64,000 nucleotides of DNA, taken from positions 930,001 to 994,000 of the forward strand of contig NZ_JACLZF010000001.1 in the NCBI RefSeq assembly GCF_014243345.1, in the 5' to 3' direction. Numbering within the stretch: the first letter of the stretch is position 1; the number at the start of each line of letters is the position of its first letter. This DNA is from Robiginitalea sp. SC105. Lineage in GTDB: Bacteria; Bacteroidota; Bacteroidia; Flavobacteriales; Flavobacteriaceae. Under the pieces are notes generated by a model that was not told the origin of the DNA, did not search any database, and worked only from the letters and a program-made list of their open reading frames with translations. Shown piece after piece: positions 1 through 8,788 of this stretch. The translations under genes and the position numbers were made by a program.

Positions 1-1191
1 AAAACCCTGGATCATGACTTCAATCGTGAGCCAGCGGCCGATGATAAAATTCGTGTTGATCCACTGGCGGTCCCGCTGCCAGCCGGCAACATCCACGGGC
101 TCAAAGAGCTCCTGCCCGATCAGCCTGCTGGATTCGATGGCAAACGACAGGTTGGTGTCGTCGTAGGCAAAACCCGTTTCGTTGATAAAATTGAGGTAGT
201 AATCAAAAGGGCTCTTGATGATAACCCCTATCGCATTGTCGTCAAAGAAATGCTGGCTTTTCAGCAGCTGGGAGACCACCGGGGCAAGCTCAAAGTTATT
301 GGAGACAAAGGTACTCGCCATCCCCGAAATAATGGCCTGGGCATTCCCGGTGGCATCGTCTGAATCGGGGTGCACCAGGTATTCATAAAGTTTCCGGCAG
401 ATAAACTCGGCAATTTCATTGGCCCGCTGGTCGAAAAGGATGTCGATCACATCGTAATACCCCCAGGTGCCGGTTTGCCCCAGGATTGTTTTTGAGCCGG
501 GGTCGAAGGTGGAAATATCAAAGGTCACCGGGTCCCACTGCTCTTCCCCCCGCTCGGTGTAGCCGCTGAGCGCCCGGGCGGTTTCGATGATATCCTGCTC
601 GGTATAGCCGTTCCCTTCTCCCAGGGTAAAGAGTTCGTATAATTCCCGGGCATAGTTTTCGTTGGGGTTGTCCCCGTTGTTGTATGCGCCGTCCAGGTAA
701 TAGAGCATCGCATAGGTCAGGCCGATCTCGCTGACAAAGGTTTTGAAGTTCCCCAGGGCGTTCCGCTGCAGGCAGTCTGTATAATAGTAAAGGTAGGACG
801 GACTGTTGTAGATTTCCAGCTCCGTCACGAAGTGGTTGCTCCAGAAAAAGCTCATCCGGTCCCGAAGGTTGTTGTCCAGGAGCGATTGCGTGTAGTCCAG
901 CCTCCAGCTTGCGACCTGGCTGCGTGCTAATTGGCGTGCGGCATCGTCGTCGGCAGGGTAATTGAGTCGGTTCCAGTCCTGCCAGGCCGGGGCAGGCAGG
1001 GGAGGCAGGGAAAGGGCCCCATTGATAAGGTTGTCCACCAGGGCACCTGCAGATTGACCCACAGCCTGGTCCACGCTCTGAACCGAGGCGCTGAATCCGG
1101 CCCGCCTAAACAGGTGTTCCGCCCGGGTTTTATCCAGGGGGGTTGCATACGGCGTTAGTGGTGCCGTATTGCAATTCACGAAGTATTCCAT
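1..1191 (-). CDS. DUF1800 family protein (3' end outside window)
   Basis: The reverse strand is open from the ATG at 1191 to the window edge (397 codons), beginning MEYFVNCNTAPLTPYATPLD. Recognisable DUF1800 (PF08811) features are an N-terminal segment with HLFRRAGFSAS, a central FFWSNHFVTE stretch, then NENYARELYELFTLG followed by GYTEQDIIETARALSGY, all hallmarks of the family. DUF1800 proteins are about 450-600 residues and usually sit next to a DUF1501 gene; here the C-terminus and any such partner lie beyond the left edge. The molecular function is not established. The gene diverges from yraN. No strong Shine-Dalgarno is visible, which is usual for this phylum. Identity of the family is firm; function is unknown. 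Confidence 0.88.
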   Translation of the reverse strand, partial: MEYFVNCNTAPLTPYATPLDKTRAEHLFRRAGFSASVQSVDQAVGQSAGALVDNLINGALSLPPLPAPAWQDWNRLNYPADDDAARQLARSQVASWRLDYTQSLLDNNLRDRMSFFWSNHFVTELEIYNSPSYLYYYTDCLQRNALGNFKTFVSEIGLTYAMLYYLDGAYNNGDNPNENYARELYELFTLGEGNGYTEQDIIETARALSGYTERGEEQWDPVTFDISTFDPGSKTILGQTGTWGYYDVIDILFDQRANEIAEFICRKLYEYLVHPDSDDATGNAQAIISGMASTFVSNNFELAPVVSQLLKSQHFFDDNAIGVIIKSPFDYYLNFINETGFAYDDTNLSFAIESSRLIGQELFEPVDVAGWQRDRQWINTNFIIGRWLTIEVMIQGF

Positions 1192-1382
1192 AGTAGTTGC
1201 AGGCTTTAAGAACGTTCATGTGTTTAGGGGCTAATTCTTAACGCGCTTACAAACCGCTTAGTATGACATAAAATATATTTTCGTTGTAATGCTTTTTGAA
1301 AGTAAGGGGTTTGCTGGAAAATTGCGGTAAGCGACCCGATTTTTCGATGAAATGCAGGAATTATTCACAATTTGCCCAAGGG

Positions 1383-1751
1383 ATGCCTGTTGAAACAACT
1401 GTTGATATCGGTTTGGAGGGGGAGGAATATGCGGTGGCGTATCTGAGGAAATCGGGGTTCCGGATACGTTGCAGGAACTACCGGTACCGACGGGCGGAAA
1501 TCGATATTATCGCCGTTGAGGGGAGTACCCTGGTGGTCATCGAAGTGAAAACGCGGACCGGGGCATTTTACGAGGCGCTTTCGGACAGCATCTCCAGGGC
1601 GAAGATCCGGCGGTTGACCCGGGCGGCCGACCACTATGTGCGAAGCATCGGTTCAGACCTGGAAGTGCGATTTGACGTGATCCAAATAGTGCGGCACAAC
1701 GGCCGGTACCGGTTGACCCACCTTCGGGATGCATTTTACTTCTTCCCCTAG
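1383..1751 (+). CDS. YraN/UPF0102 family endonuclease-like protein
   Basis: Small protein of about 122 residues with the classic UPF0102 pattern: a Gly-x-Glu-Gly-Glu-like N-terminal helix (GLEGEEYAVAYL), then RNYRYRRAEIDIIA and VVIEVKTR, which correspond to the PD-(D/E)xK-like nuclease fold (acidic residues in RAEIDII and the E-x-K of IEVKTR). The frame is open upstream to a TTG at 1296 and also has an ATG at 1347. I chose the ATG at 1383 because family members begin about ten residues before the conserved G-x-E-G-E; the upstream extension looks unrelated to the family. YraN proteins are related to Holliday-junction resolvase folds, but their role is unclear. The start is less certain than the identity. 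Confidence 0.85.
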   Translation: MPVETTVDIGLEGEEYAVAYLRKSGFRIRCRNYRYRRAEIDIIAVEGSTLVVIEVKTRTGAFYEALSDSISRAKIRRLTRAADHYVRSIGSDLEVRFDVIQIVRHNGRYRLTHLRDAFYFFP

Positions 1752-1782
1752 TTGTTTGTTTTATAACAATTTGTTATTTTTG
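1752..1782 (+). promoter_or_regulatory. Promoter with overlapping palindrome, upstream of the ACT-like gene
   Basis: A perfect -7 element TATTTTTG (1775-1782) lies 20 bp after a TTG (1752-1754), matching the Bacteroidota -33/-7 layout. The perfect palindrome ATAACA-att-TGTTAT (1763-1777) runs into the -7 box, so a protein bound there would compete with polymerase. The coding start follows at 1804. Confidence 0.6.
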
Positions 1783-1803
1783 ATTTCATCAATCAACCCG
1801 ACC

Positions 1804-2463
1804 ATGAAAACGATTTCCTCCGTAGTTGAACACTACATTAAAAAGAAGCCCTTTCTGCAAACCGCCCTGGCTCAGGGCATCATCAACCTGACCTCCCTCT
1901 CCCGGCAGGTGCGGCCTGAAATTGAGGCCCAGCTCGGGAAGGAAGTGCGCAACGGCGCCATCGTCATGGCCCTCAAGCGACTTTCGGACGACCTGGAATT
2001 CCGGGCCACCCACCGCATCGTAAAGGTGCTCAAGAATATCGGGGAGATCACGGTCCGCTCGTCCCTGACGGATTTTACCTTCCTGGTGTCGGAAACCATC
2101 CTCAGCAACCAGGGCCGCTTGCTCGAAGCGGTCAACCGGAATAAGGATGTGTTCTACACTTCCTCCCGGGGCGTCAACGAACTCAACATCGTGGTCAGCA
2201 ACAGCCTGGATGCGGTGGTTGAGGACGTGTTCAGCGCGGAACGCCTGACCCAGAAGGCCGAAAACCTGGCATCCATTACCGTAAAACTGCCCGCGGAGAA
2301 TGTATCGGTCCCGGGAATCTATTATTTCATCTTCCAGCGATTGGCCTGGGAAGGCATCGTACTGTACGAAGTGATTTCGACCACCAATGAGTTTACCATC
2401 CTGGTCGATGAAGAACAGGTAGACAACGCCTTCACCGTCATCAAGGACCTGAAGTCCCTCTGA
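1804..2463 (+). CDS. Conserved ACT-domain-like protein
   Basis: 219 residues. The N-terminal half (about 1-75) is helical and well conserved in style (VVEHYIKKKPFLQTALAQGI, then GAIVMALKRL), suggesting a small helical or winged-helix-like module. The C-terminal third (about 150-215) has an ACT-like pattern, LPAENVSVPGIYYFIFQRL followed by VLYEVISTTNEFTILVDEE, resembling the regulatory domains of aspartate kinases. No kinase motif (KFGG) is present, so an aspartate kinase name would be wrong. Start is the ATG at 1804 after a strong -7 promoter with a palindrome across it. A plausible reading is a small-molecule-sensing regulator, but that is inference. The gene stands alone between yraN and a convergent hydrolase. 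Confidence 0.75.
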   Translation: MKTISSVVEHYIKKKPFLQTALAQGIINLTSLSRQVRPEIEAQLGKEVRNGAIVMALKRLSDDLEFRATHRIVKVLKNIGEITVRSSLTDFTFLVSETILSNQGRLLEAVNRNKDVFYTSSRGVNELNIVVSNSLDAVVEDVFSAERLTQKAENLASITVKLPAENVSVPGIYYFIFQRLAWEGIVLYEVISTTNEFTILVDEEQVDNAFTVIKDLKSL

Positions 2464-2533
2464 GGCCCAGCGGCACCCACCTTTTCGGGGAGGTCCAACT
2501 ATATGGTTTCCGGCAACTTCGGAAGGCTGCCCG

Positions 2534-4453
2534 TCAGTCGCGGATAAAGGATTCCAACCGCACCTCCACGGGCCCGGGCTCGCCTACCCGGCCCCCGGCT
2601 TCGATCACCGAATTCCCGTGCACGCTGATAGTGGATTTGATAAAATCGCCTTCCTCCGCCTTGTAGATATTCTCCACATACTTTTGCGGGTTCCGGTCGA
2701 TATAGGGAAACCAGGTGCTGTGGATCTGTATCATGATCCGATGCCCCTTTTTGAAGGTATGCAGCACATCCTGCAACCGGAAGGTTACCTCTGAAACTTC
2801 CCCGGGCACAAAGGGCTCCGGGTTTTCAAAACTATTCCGGAACCTGCCCCGGAAGACCTCCGAACGCACCAGCTGCTGGTAGCCGCCCATCACGATATTG
2901 TCCGGGTTGTGTTCGTAATCCGGGTGGTCCTGTGGGTAGACGTCGATCAGCTTGACGATAAAATCCGCATCGCTGCCCGTCATGGATACATTGAGTTTGG
3001 CCAGGATTTCCCCTGCAATCGTACGGGGATCCTCCAGGGGGTCGGTTTCAAAGGTCAGCACGTCGGGGCGCCGGGAGGCAAACCGCTGGTCGTCGCTCAT
3101 GAACCGGCGAGGCGTAAAGGTAAGGCCCTCGGTCTGGGAGGTATAGGGTACCGGCTTGGCAGGGTCGCTCGTATAGGCAAATACCGCATTTGGATCGGTG
3201 GGTTTCCCCAGCGAGAGCGAACCGTTTTCCCCGAAATACAGGGAGAGGGGTTCCACTTCCTCCGGTGGCCATTGCGCGAACCGCTGCCACTCGTTGGTCC
3301 CCGTATCGAACATGTAGGCCTCGGGAAGCGTCATCTGCCCTTCGTCCTTGAGGTAATAGTTGAAGAATTCCCTTTCGATCTCCCGCTGGTAGTGGGTGGA
3401 AATGCTGTCCCCGAAATAGATGTTGTTGTGGGTGGTCTGCCCGCGTTCGCGCGTCCAGCCACCATGGTCCCAGGGCCCCATCACGATCATATTTTTCGCT
3501 TCCGGGTTGTTGGCCTCTACGGTTTTGTAGATGTTCAGCGGACCATAGAGGTCTTCTGCATCGAACCAACCGCCCACCGTCATCACGGCATGGTCAATCC
3601 CTTTCAGGTGGGGCAGAATATTGCGTTTTTGCCAGAATTCATCGTAGTTGGGGTGCTCCACGATCTGGTTCCAGAAGAAATTGTCCTTGTGGTATTTCTC
3701 GGTGACATTCTTCAGTGGCCCCAGGCGCAGGTGGAAGTCATAGCCGTCGCTTGCCGGATCCTCGTAGAACCGCTTGTTTTTGTCCCGGTACCAGGGCTCC
3801 CGCGTACGATCCGGTTTCTGGTATCCGAAGACGGCGAAGGCGGCCGTATAGCTTTGTAGGTAGGCCCCCTGGTGGTGGAAGTCGTCGAAGAAGAAATCCG
3901 AAATGGGTGCCTGGGGGGAGGAGGCCTTCAGGGCAGGGTGGGCGTCCGGCATGGCGGCAGCCGTATAGAACCCGGGATAGGAGACCCCGTACATCCCCAC
4001 GCGCCCGTTGTTGTTGTCGATGTGGTTGATGAGCCATTCAATGGTATCATACGTATCCGAACTCTCATCGATGGCCGAAGGGTCTCCCGGGTCGTTGCCG
4101 GGGATGTTCGGCGTCATGTTGTCGAAGGTCCCATCGCTCATATACCGCCCGCGCACATCCTGGTACGCCAGGATATACCCGTCGCGGATCAGGTAATCCG
4201 ATGGGTAGCGGTTGACCTGGTAATCCGTATAGCCCGACGCATTGTAACAGGTGCGGTTGAGCAGGATGGGATAGGTGCGGCTTTTGTCTTTCGGGGTATA
4301 AACCACGGTGAATAATTCGGCCCCGTCCCGCATGGGGATATGGTATTCGGCGAGGTCGTAGTGCTGACGCATGTAGAGGGAGTCGATGGGCTCGGCACAG
4401 AACGCGCCAACCGACAGCAACAGGGCTGCCAGCGGGGGTAGGAATCTTTTCAT
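2534..4453 (-). CDS. Exported CocE/NonD family hydrolase (X-Pro dipeptidyl-peptidase S15-like)
   Basis: 639 residues from the ATG at 4453, starting with a cleavable signal peptide (MKRFLPPLAALLLSVGAFCA). The alpha/beta-hydrolase part carries the S15 nucleophile motif GVSYPGF (Ser in G-x-S-Y-x-G), an Asp in GGWFDAEDLYG, and the catalytic His in GPWDHGGW. The C-terminal 200 residues form the jelly-roll domain of CocE/X-Pro peptidases (REVFRGRFRNSFENPEPF and following). The family includes cocaine esterase, glutaryl-7-ACA acylase and X-Pro dipeptidyl peptidase, so the substrate is an ester or peptide, probably periplasmic. The longer open frame to 4675 is rejected because the signal peptide begins at 4453 and a near-consensus -7 (TATCTTTA, reverse of 4477-4484) precedes it. 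Confidence 0.9.
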   Translation of the reverse strand: MKRFLPPLAALLLSVGAFCAEPIDSLYMRQHYDLAEYHIPMRDGAELFTVVYTPKDKSRTYPILLNRTCYNASGYTDYQVNRYPSDYLIRDGYILAYQDVRGRYMSDGTFDNMTPNIPGNDPGDPSAIDESSDTYDTIEWLINHIDNNNGRVGMYGVSYPGFYTAAAMPDAHPALKASSPQAPISDFFFDDFHHQGAYLQSYTAAFAVFGYQKPDRTREPWYRDKNKRFYEDPASDGYDFHLRLGPLKNVTEKYHKDNFFWNQIVEHPNYDEFWQKRNILPHLKGIDHAVMTVGGWFDAEDLYGPLNIYKTVEANNPEAKNMIVMGPWDHGGWTRERGQTTHNNIYFGDSISTHYQREIEREFFNYYLKDEGQMTLPEAYMFDTGTNEWQRFAQWPPEEVEPLSLYFGENGSLSLGKPTDPNAVFAYTSDPAKPVPYTSQTEGLTFTPRRFMSDDQRFASRRPDVLTFETDPLEDPRTIAGEILAKLNVSMTGSDADFIVKLIDVYPQDHPDYEHNPDNIVMGGYQQLVRSEVFRGRFRNSFENPEPFVPGEVSEVTFRLQDVLHTFKKGHRIMIQIHSTWFPYIDRNPQKYVENIYKAEEGDFIKSTISVHGNSVIEAGGRVGEPGPVEVRLESFIRD

Positions 4454-4523
4454 GAGGTGGTTTTTAAGTGCGATCCTAAAGATAGCCAATTGCCGGACAT
4501 CTCCGGCCCGTAATCGCTGGATT

Positions 4524-7500
4524 TCAGGCCTGGGGCACCGCCTGCCCTGCCAGGGGCTCCAGCGCCTCTGTCGCTTCCCGGACCGAAGTGACCCGTTCGA
4601 ATACCAGCAGCAGTCTGAGGCCGTTCCGGGTTTGTTTCTCCCGGAGCCGGCCGCTTCCCGGATGGGACTGTACATACTGCAGGATACGGGTGAATTCCGG
4701 GCTTTGGTAGTAATCCGATTGTTGGTCGGCGATAAAGTAGCCCACGAGTTTGCCTTTTTTCATCACCAGTTTCTCCAATCCCATGGCCGTCGCCATCCAC
4801 TTCAGGCGCACGGACCGAAGCAGCGCTTCCGCCTGCTCCGGCAACGGCCCGAAACGGTCAGCCAGCCTGGAGCGGAAGGCGTCGAGCGCCTCGTCGTCCG
4901 AGGCGTCGTTCAATTCGGTGTACAGGCTGAGGCGCTCGGATACATTGTTGATATAATCATCCGGGAAGAGCAGTTCAAAATCCGTGTCTATCTGGCACTC
5001 CCTGACATACCGGCGTTTGTTTTTGGTCTGGTCGGCGTACAGATCCCTGAATTCGTTTTCCTTGAGCTCATCGATGGCCTCTGCCAGGATCTTCTGGTAG
5101 GTTTCAAAGCCGATTTCATTGATGAAGCCGCTTTGCTCCCCGCCCAGCAGGTCGCCGGCCCCGCGGATTTCCAGGTCCTTCATCGCAATGTTGAAACCGC
5201 TGCCCAATTCGGTATACTGCTCCAGTGCCTCCATGCGCTTGCGAGCCTCCGGCGTCATCACCTCCAGGGGGGGCGTAATGAAGTAGCAAAAGGCCTTTTT
5301 GTTGCTTCGCCCCACGCGACCGCGCATCTGGTGCAGGTCGCTAAGCCCGAAATTGTTGGCGTTGTTGATCAGGATGGTATTGGCATTGGGGACATCCAGG
5401 CCGCTCTCGATGATGGTGGTGGAGACCAGCACGTCGAATTCCCCGTTCATAAAATCGAGCATCAGGGCCTCGAGCTTTTTCCCCTCCATCTGCCCGTGCC
5501 CGATCCCGATCCGCGCATCGGGGACGAGCCGCTGGAGCATGCCGGCAACCTCGGCGATGTTCTCAATCCGGTTATGTACAAAGAACACCTGCCCGCCCCG
5601 CTGGATCTCGTACCGGATCGCATCCCGGATGTCTTCCTCCCCGAAGCGGATTACCCGGCTTTCGATGGGGTAGCGGTTGGGAGGAGGCGTGTTGATTACC
5701 GAGAGGTCCCTGGCGGCCATCAGGCTGAACTGCAAGGTCCGCGGGATGGGTGTCGCGGTCAGGGTCAGCACGTCTATATGTTCCTTGAGGCTTTTGAGCT
5801 TGTCCTTCACCGACACCCCGAATTTCTGTTCCTCGTCCACGATGAGCAGCCCGAGGTCCTTGAATTTTACCTGCTTCCCGACAAGCTGATGGGTACCGAT
5901 GACGATGTCCAGTTTCCCCTCGGCCAGGTTTTCCAGGAGCGACCGCCGCTCCCTGGTGCTGCGGAACCGGTTGAGGTAGTTGACGGTCACCGGCATGTCC
6001 GCCAGGCGTTCGCTGAAGGTCCGGAAGTGCTGGAAGGCCAGGATGGTCGTGGGCACGAGGACGGCTACCTGCTTGCCGTTATCCACTGCCTTGAAGGCGG
6101 CGCGGATGGCGACCTCCGTCTTGCCAAACCCGACGTCCCCGCAAACCAGCCGGTCCATGGGTCGCTCGCTTTCCATGTCCGCTTTTACCGCTTCGGTCGC
6201 CGTGCTCTGGTCCGGGGTGTCTTCGTAGATAAAGGACGCTTCCAGTTCGTGCTGCAGGTAGCTGTCAGGGGCATACCGGAACCCTTTCTTCATCCGGCGC
6301 TTCGCGTATACCTGGATCAGGTCGAAGGCGATTTTCTTGACGCGGGACTTGGTTTTGGCCTTGAGTTTCTTCCACGCGGCCGAGCCGAGCTTGTAAATTT
6401 TCGGGACGGTCCCGTCCTTGCCATTGTATTTGGCAATTTTGTGGAGGGAGTGGATGCTTACATAGAGGATGTCCCGGTCGCCGTAAACGAGTTTGATGGC
6501 CTCCTGCTGCTTCCCCTCCACGTCGATTTTCTGCAGGCCGCCGAATTTACCGATGCCGTGGTCGATATGGGTAACGTAGTCCCCGATTTCCAGCTTGTTC
6601 AGTTCCTGTAGCGTGATGGCCTGTTTTTTGGCGTACCCGTTGCGGAGGTGGAAGCGGTGGTAGCGCTCAAACAGCTGGTGGTCCGTATAACAGCTCAGGC
6701 CCAGTTCTTCCGACTGGAAGCCCTGGTAAAGCGGCATGACCAGGGTGGTATAGGGGACATCCCGGCCGATTTCCTCAAAAATATCATGGAAGCGCCTGGC
6801 CTGCTGTTCGGAGGAGCAGAACAGGTAGTTCCGCATCCCTTTCCCGTGGTTTTCCGCCAGGGTATCCCGGAGCCTGTCAAACTGCTTGTTGAAGGCCGGT
6901 TGGGGCTTTACGGAAACGCTGAGTTTCAGGGGGTCCTTAAACAGGGCAGGGTCCTTCCCGTCCAGGGCAACTACCCGGAAATGGGCCATTTCTTCCCGGA
7001 AATCCTTTCCGTTCAAAAACAGGTCCCCCGGTTTGGCATGGGCCAGCTCCTCGCCCAGGCCTTCGAAGGCCTCGCCCGCTTTTTTGAAAAGCTGGTCCAG
7101 TTTGGAAAAGCACAGCTCCGGTTGCCGGACCACCAGCAGGGTCTCCCCGGAGATATATTTCAGGAAACTCTCCCGGGCCTCGTGGACGATCTTGTCGGCT
7201 ACGTTGGGCACCAGGGTGATCTTTTTATGCCGGGCCGTGGAAAGCTGGGTTTCCACATCAAAGGTGCGGATACTGTCCACATCATCCCCGAAAAATTCCA
7301 GCCGATAGGGTTCGTCGTGGGAAAAGGAGAACACATCCACGATCCCGCCACGGACGGAAAATTCCCCGGGCTCGGTGACAAAATCCACCCGCTTGAAATG
7401 GTATTCAAAAAGGGTTTCGTTCAGGAAATCCAGGGAGAGGTTATCGCCGAGTCGCACCTTGAGGGTATTGCGTTTGAGTTCCTTGCGGGTGACCACCTTT

Positions 7501-7895
7501 TCGAAAATTGCGTCGGGGTAGCTGACAATCAGGGCCGGCTTTTTCCGGGAACTGATCCTGCTCAGAACTTCGGCTCGCAGCAGCACATTGGCATTGTCGG
7601 TTTCGGCTATTTCATAGGGGCGCCGGTAGCTGCCCGGGTAGAAGAGGACATCCCCCTGCCCGAGGAGTTCTTCCAGGTCGTTCAGGACATAGGCGGCTTC
7701 TTCCTTGTCGGCCATCAGCACCAGGCAGGGGCGCTGCTGGGCCAGGAAGGTTTCCGCAACGGCAAAGGAAAGGGAGGAGCCGGAAAGGCCGTCCAAGGCC
7801 ACCGTTGCCCCATCACGGGCAATAGCTGTCTGCAGGTCCCCGAAAAAAGGGGCCTGTCTGAATCCCTCGCGGATCGTTTCCAGACTCAAAGGCAA
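4524..7895 (-). CDS. mfd: Transcription-repair coupling factor Mfd
   Basis: 1123 residues if started at the TTG at 7895. Order of domains: UvrB-like N-terminal region (to about 350), the RNA polymerase interaction (CarD-like) domain around 430-490 (EIGDYVTHIDHGIGKFGG), helicase motor with Walker A GDVGFGKTE near 588 and DEEQ box near 683 (LLIVDEEQKFGV), then the TRCF C-terminal domain. Mfd removes RNA polymerase stalled at lesions and recruits UvrA/B to the transcribed strand. The frame is open to 8150, but the upstream part overlaps the neighbouring gene and looks like its shadow; a perfect -7 box TATTTTTG (reverse of 7905-7912) sits just upstream of the TTG. Other in-frame TTG codons at 7889 or 7907 cannot be excluded. 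Confidence 0.95.
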   Translation of the reverse strand: MPLSLETIREGFRQAPFFGDLQTAIARDGATVALDGLSGSSLSFAVAETFLAQQRPCLVLMADKEEAAYVLNDLEELLGQGDVLFYPGSYRRPYEIAETDNANVLLRAEVLSRISSRKKPALIVSYPDAIFEKVVTRKELKRNTLKVRLGDNLSLDFLNETLFEYHFKRVDFVTEPGEFSVRGGIVDVFSFSHDEPYRLEFFGDDVDSIRTFDVETQLSTARHKKITLVPNVADKIVHEARESFLKYISGETLLVVRQPELCFSKLDQLFKKAGEAFEGLGEELAHAKPGDLFLNGKDFREEMAHFRVVALDGKDPALFKDPLKLSVSVKPQPAFNKQFDRLRDTLAENHGKGMRNYLFCSSEQQARRFHDIFEEIGRDVPYTTLVMPLYQGFQSEELGLSCYTDHQLFERYHRFHLRNGYAKKQAITLQELNKLEIGDYVTHIDHGIGKFGGLQKIDVEGKQQEAIKLVYGDRDILYVSIHSLHKIAKYNGKDGTVPKIYKLGSAAWKKLKAKTKSRVKKIAFDLIQVYAKRRMKKGFRYAPDSYLQHELEASFIYEDTPDQSTATEAVKADMESERPMDRLVCGDVGFGKTEVAIRAAFKAVDNGKQVAVLVPTTILAFQHFRTFSERLADMPVTVNYLNRFRSTRERRSLLENLAEGKLDIVIGTHQLVGKQVKFKDLGLLIVDEEQKFGVSVKDKLKSLKEHIDVLTLTATPIPRTLQFSLMAARDLSVINTPPPNRYPIESRVIRFGEEDIRDAIRYEIQRGGQVFFVHNRIENIAEVAGMLQRLVPDARIGIGHGQMEGKKLEALMLDFMNGEFDVLVSTTIIESGLDVPNANTILINNANNFGLSDLHQMRGRVGRSNKKAFCYFITPPLEVMTPEARKRMEALEQYTELGSGFNIAMKDLEIRGAGDLLGGEQSGFINEIGFETYQKILAEAIDELKENEFRDLYADQTKNKRRYVRECQIDTDFELLFPDDYINNVSERLSLYTELNDASDDEALDAFRSRLADRFGPLPEQAEALLRSVRLKWMATAMGLEKLVMKKGKLVGYFIADQQSDYYQSPEFTRILQYVQSHPGSGRLREKQTRNGLRLLLVFERVTSVREATEALEPLAGQAVPQA

Positions 7896-7904
7896 ATTTT
7901 TGTG

Positions 7905-7912
7905 CAAAAATA
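7905..7912 (-). promoter_or_regulatory. -7 promoter element of mfd
   Basis: Reverse strand reads TATTTTTG, a perfect TAnnTTTG match, ending 9 nt before the proposed TTG start of mfd. It argues that translation cannot begin much further upstream. Confidence 0.5.
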
Positions 7913-7938
7913 GGGGCCCGGATGCAAGCAGCCAATTT

Positions 7939-8766
7939 TTAGAGCGTGTTTGACTGGTTTTTCCGGTTTCCGTGGGTAAAGCGCTGCCTGAATTTCTCCA
8001 TGGGGTTGGTCGCGCGGTTCCGGAAACCGTGCCATGCTGCGAGGATCCCGAGCAGGGCGGTACCCGCCAGGGGCGTGTAGAGCAGGAACCCGGATGCCTC
8101 CCGGTGGCGTACCGCAATCGCCAGCAGCGCCCAGGCCCCGACCAGGGCAAATTCCCGCATGTTGCGGCTAAGCACCATAAAAACGTTCAGGGCGATGGCC
8201 ACCAGTATCAGGGCCACGGTCCAGTTGATCGCGCCCAATCCCCATCCGTCCCAACCCATGTAATTGAGGTAAAGGGCGGCATTGGCAATGGCCGCAACTG
8301 AAATCCAGCTGGAGTAGAGGCATATCGGCCACCACACATAGGCGATGGTGCCGATGGGCGCATCCCAGCGCTCCATGTTCAGGCGGCGGATGATTGCGAT
8401 GAGGCAGGCCAGGAGGGCAAACATGATCAGCAGGGAGGTCCCGATCCATTCCCGGGTGAATACCACCACCCAGGCGGCATTCAGGATATTGGCCCCGATA
8501 AACCAGGGGGCTGACCGGGCGATGTATTCGTTCCCCTGGCTGTAGCGGTGGCTCCGGTAAATGCTGTAACCGGCAAACCCCAGCAACCCTAGGAAAATCA
8601 GCCCCCAGATGGAGAAGGCATAGCCGGCCGGGGTAAAAAGGGTGTCGAATTTCCGGCTGATTTCCCCGACGGTGGGATAGGGCCAGGCACCGGATTGGGA
8701 AGCGCCGTTCACCCCCAGTACCAGAAATACCGACAACAGGTTCAGGTAGGATAAGGTCTTGTCCAT
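7939..8766 (-). CDS. TspO/MBR-related tryptophan-rich membrane protein
   Basis: 275 residues from the ATG at 8766 (an in-frame TTG at 8772 is the alternative). It is an integral membrane protein with about seven or eight hydrophobic segments and many Trp residues (FSIWGLIFLGLLGF, WVVVFTREW, YVWWPICLYSSWISVA). The PAGYAFSIWGLIF stretch matches the TspO-like family pattern P-x-x-x-F-x-x-x-W. It is longer than classical TspO (about 160 residues, five helices), so it belongs to the extended TspO/MBR-like group whose ligand is unknown; porphyrin or stress-related roles are only known for the short form. It follows pdeM by 22 bp and precedes mfd by 43 bp on the same strand, so it may be read with the repair genes. 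Confidence 0.75.
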   Translation of the reverse strand: MDKTLSYLNLLSVFLVLGVNGASQSGAWPYPTVGEISRKFDTLFTPAGYAFSIWGLIFLGLLGFAGYSIYRSHRYSQGNEYIARSAPWFIGANILNAAWVVVFTREWIGTSLLIMFALLACLIAIIRRLNMERWDAPIGTIAYVWWPICLYSSWISVAAIANAALYLNYMGWDGWGLGAINWTVALILVAIALNVFMVLSRNMREFALVGAWALLAIAVRHREASGFLLYTPLAGTALLGILAAWHGFRNRATNPMEKFRQRFTHGNRKNQSNTL

Positions 8767-8788
8767 AGGCAATTTTTAACGGGTGTGT

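Noticed and set aside
1296-1382. Longer yraN starting at TTG 1296
   Set aside because: The extra 29 residues do not fit the family, whose members start close to the conserved G-x-E-G-E helix.
1804-2463. Naming the ACT-like gene an aspartate kinase
   Set aside because: There is no amino acid kinase domain or KFGG motif; only the C-terminal regulatory-like part is similar.
4386-6611. Long plus-strand open frame (741 codons) across CocE start and mfd
   Set aside because: It is antisense to mfd, whose motifs are unmistakable. High GC removes stop codons from the opposite strand; the translation has no domain.
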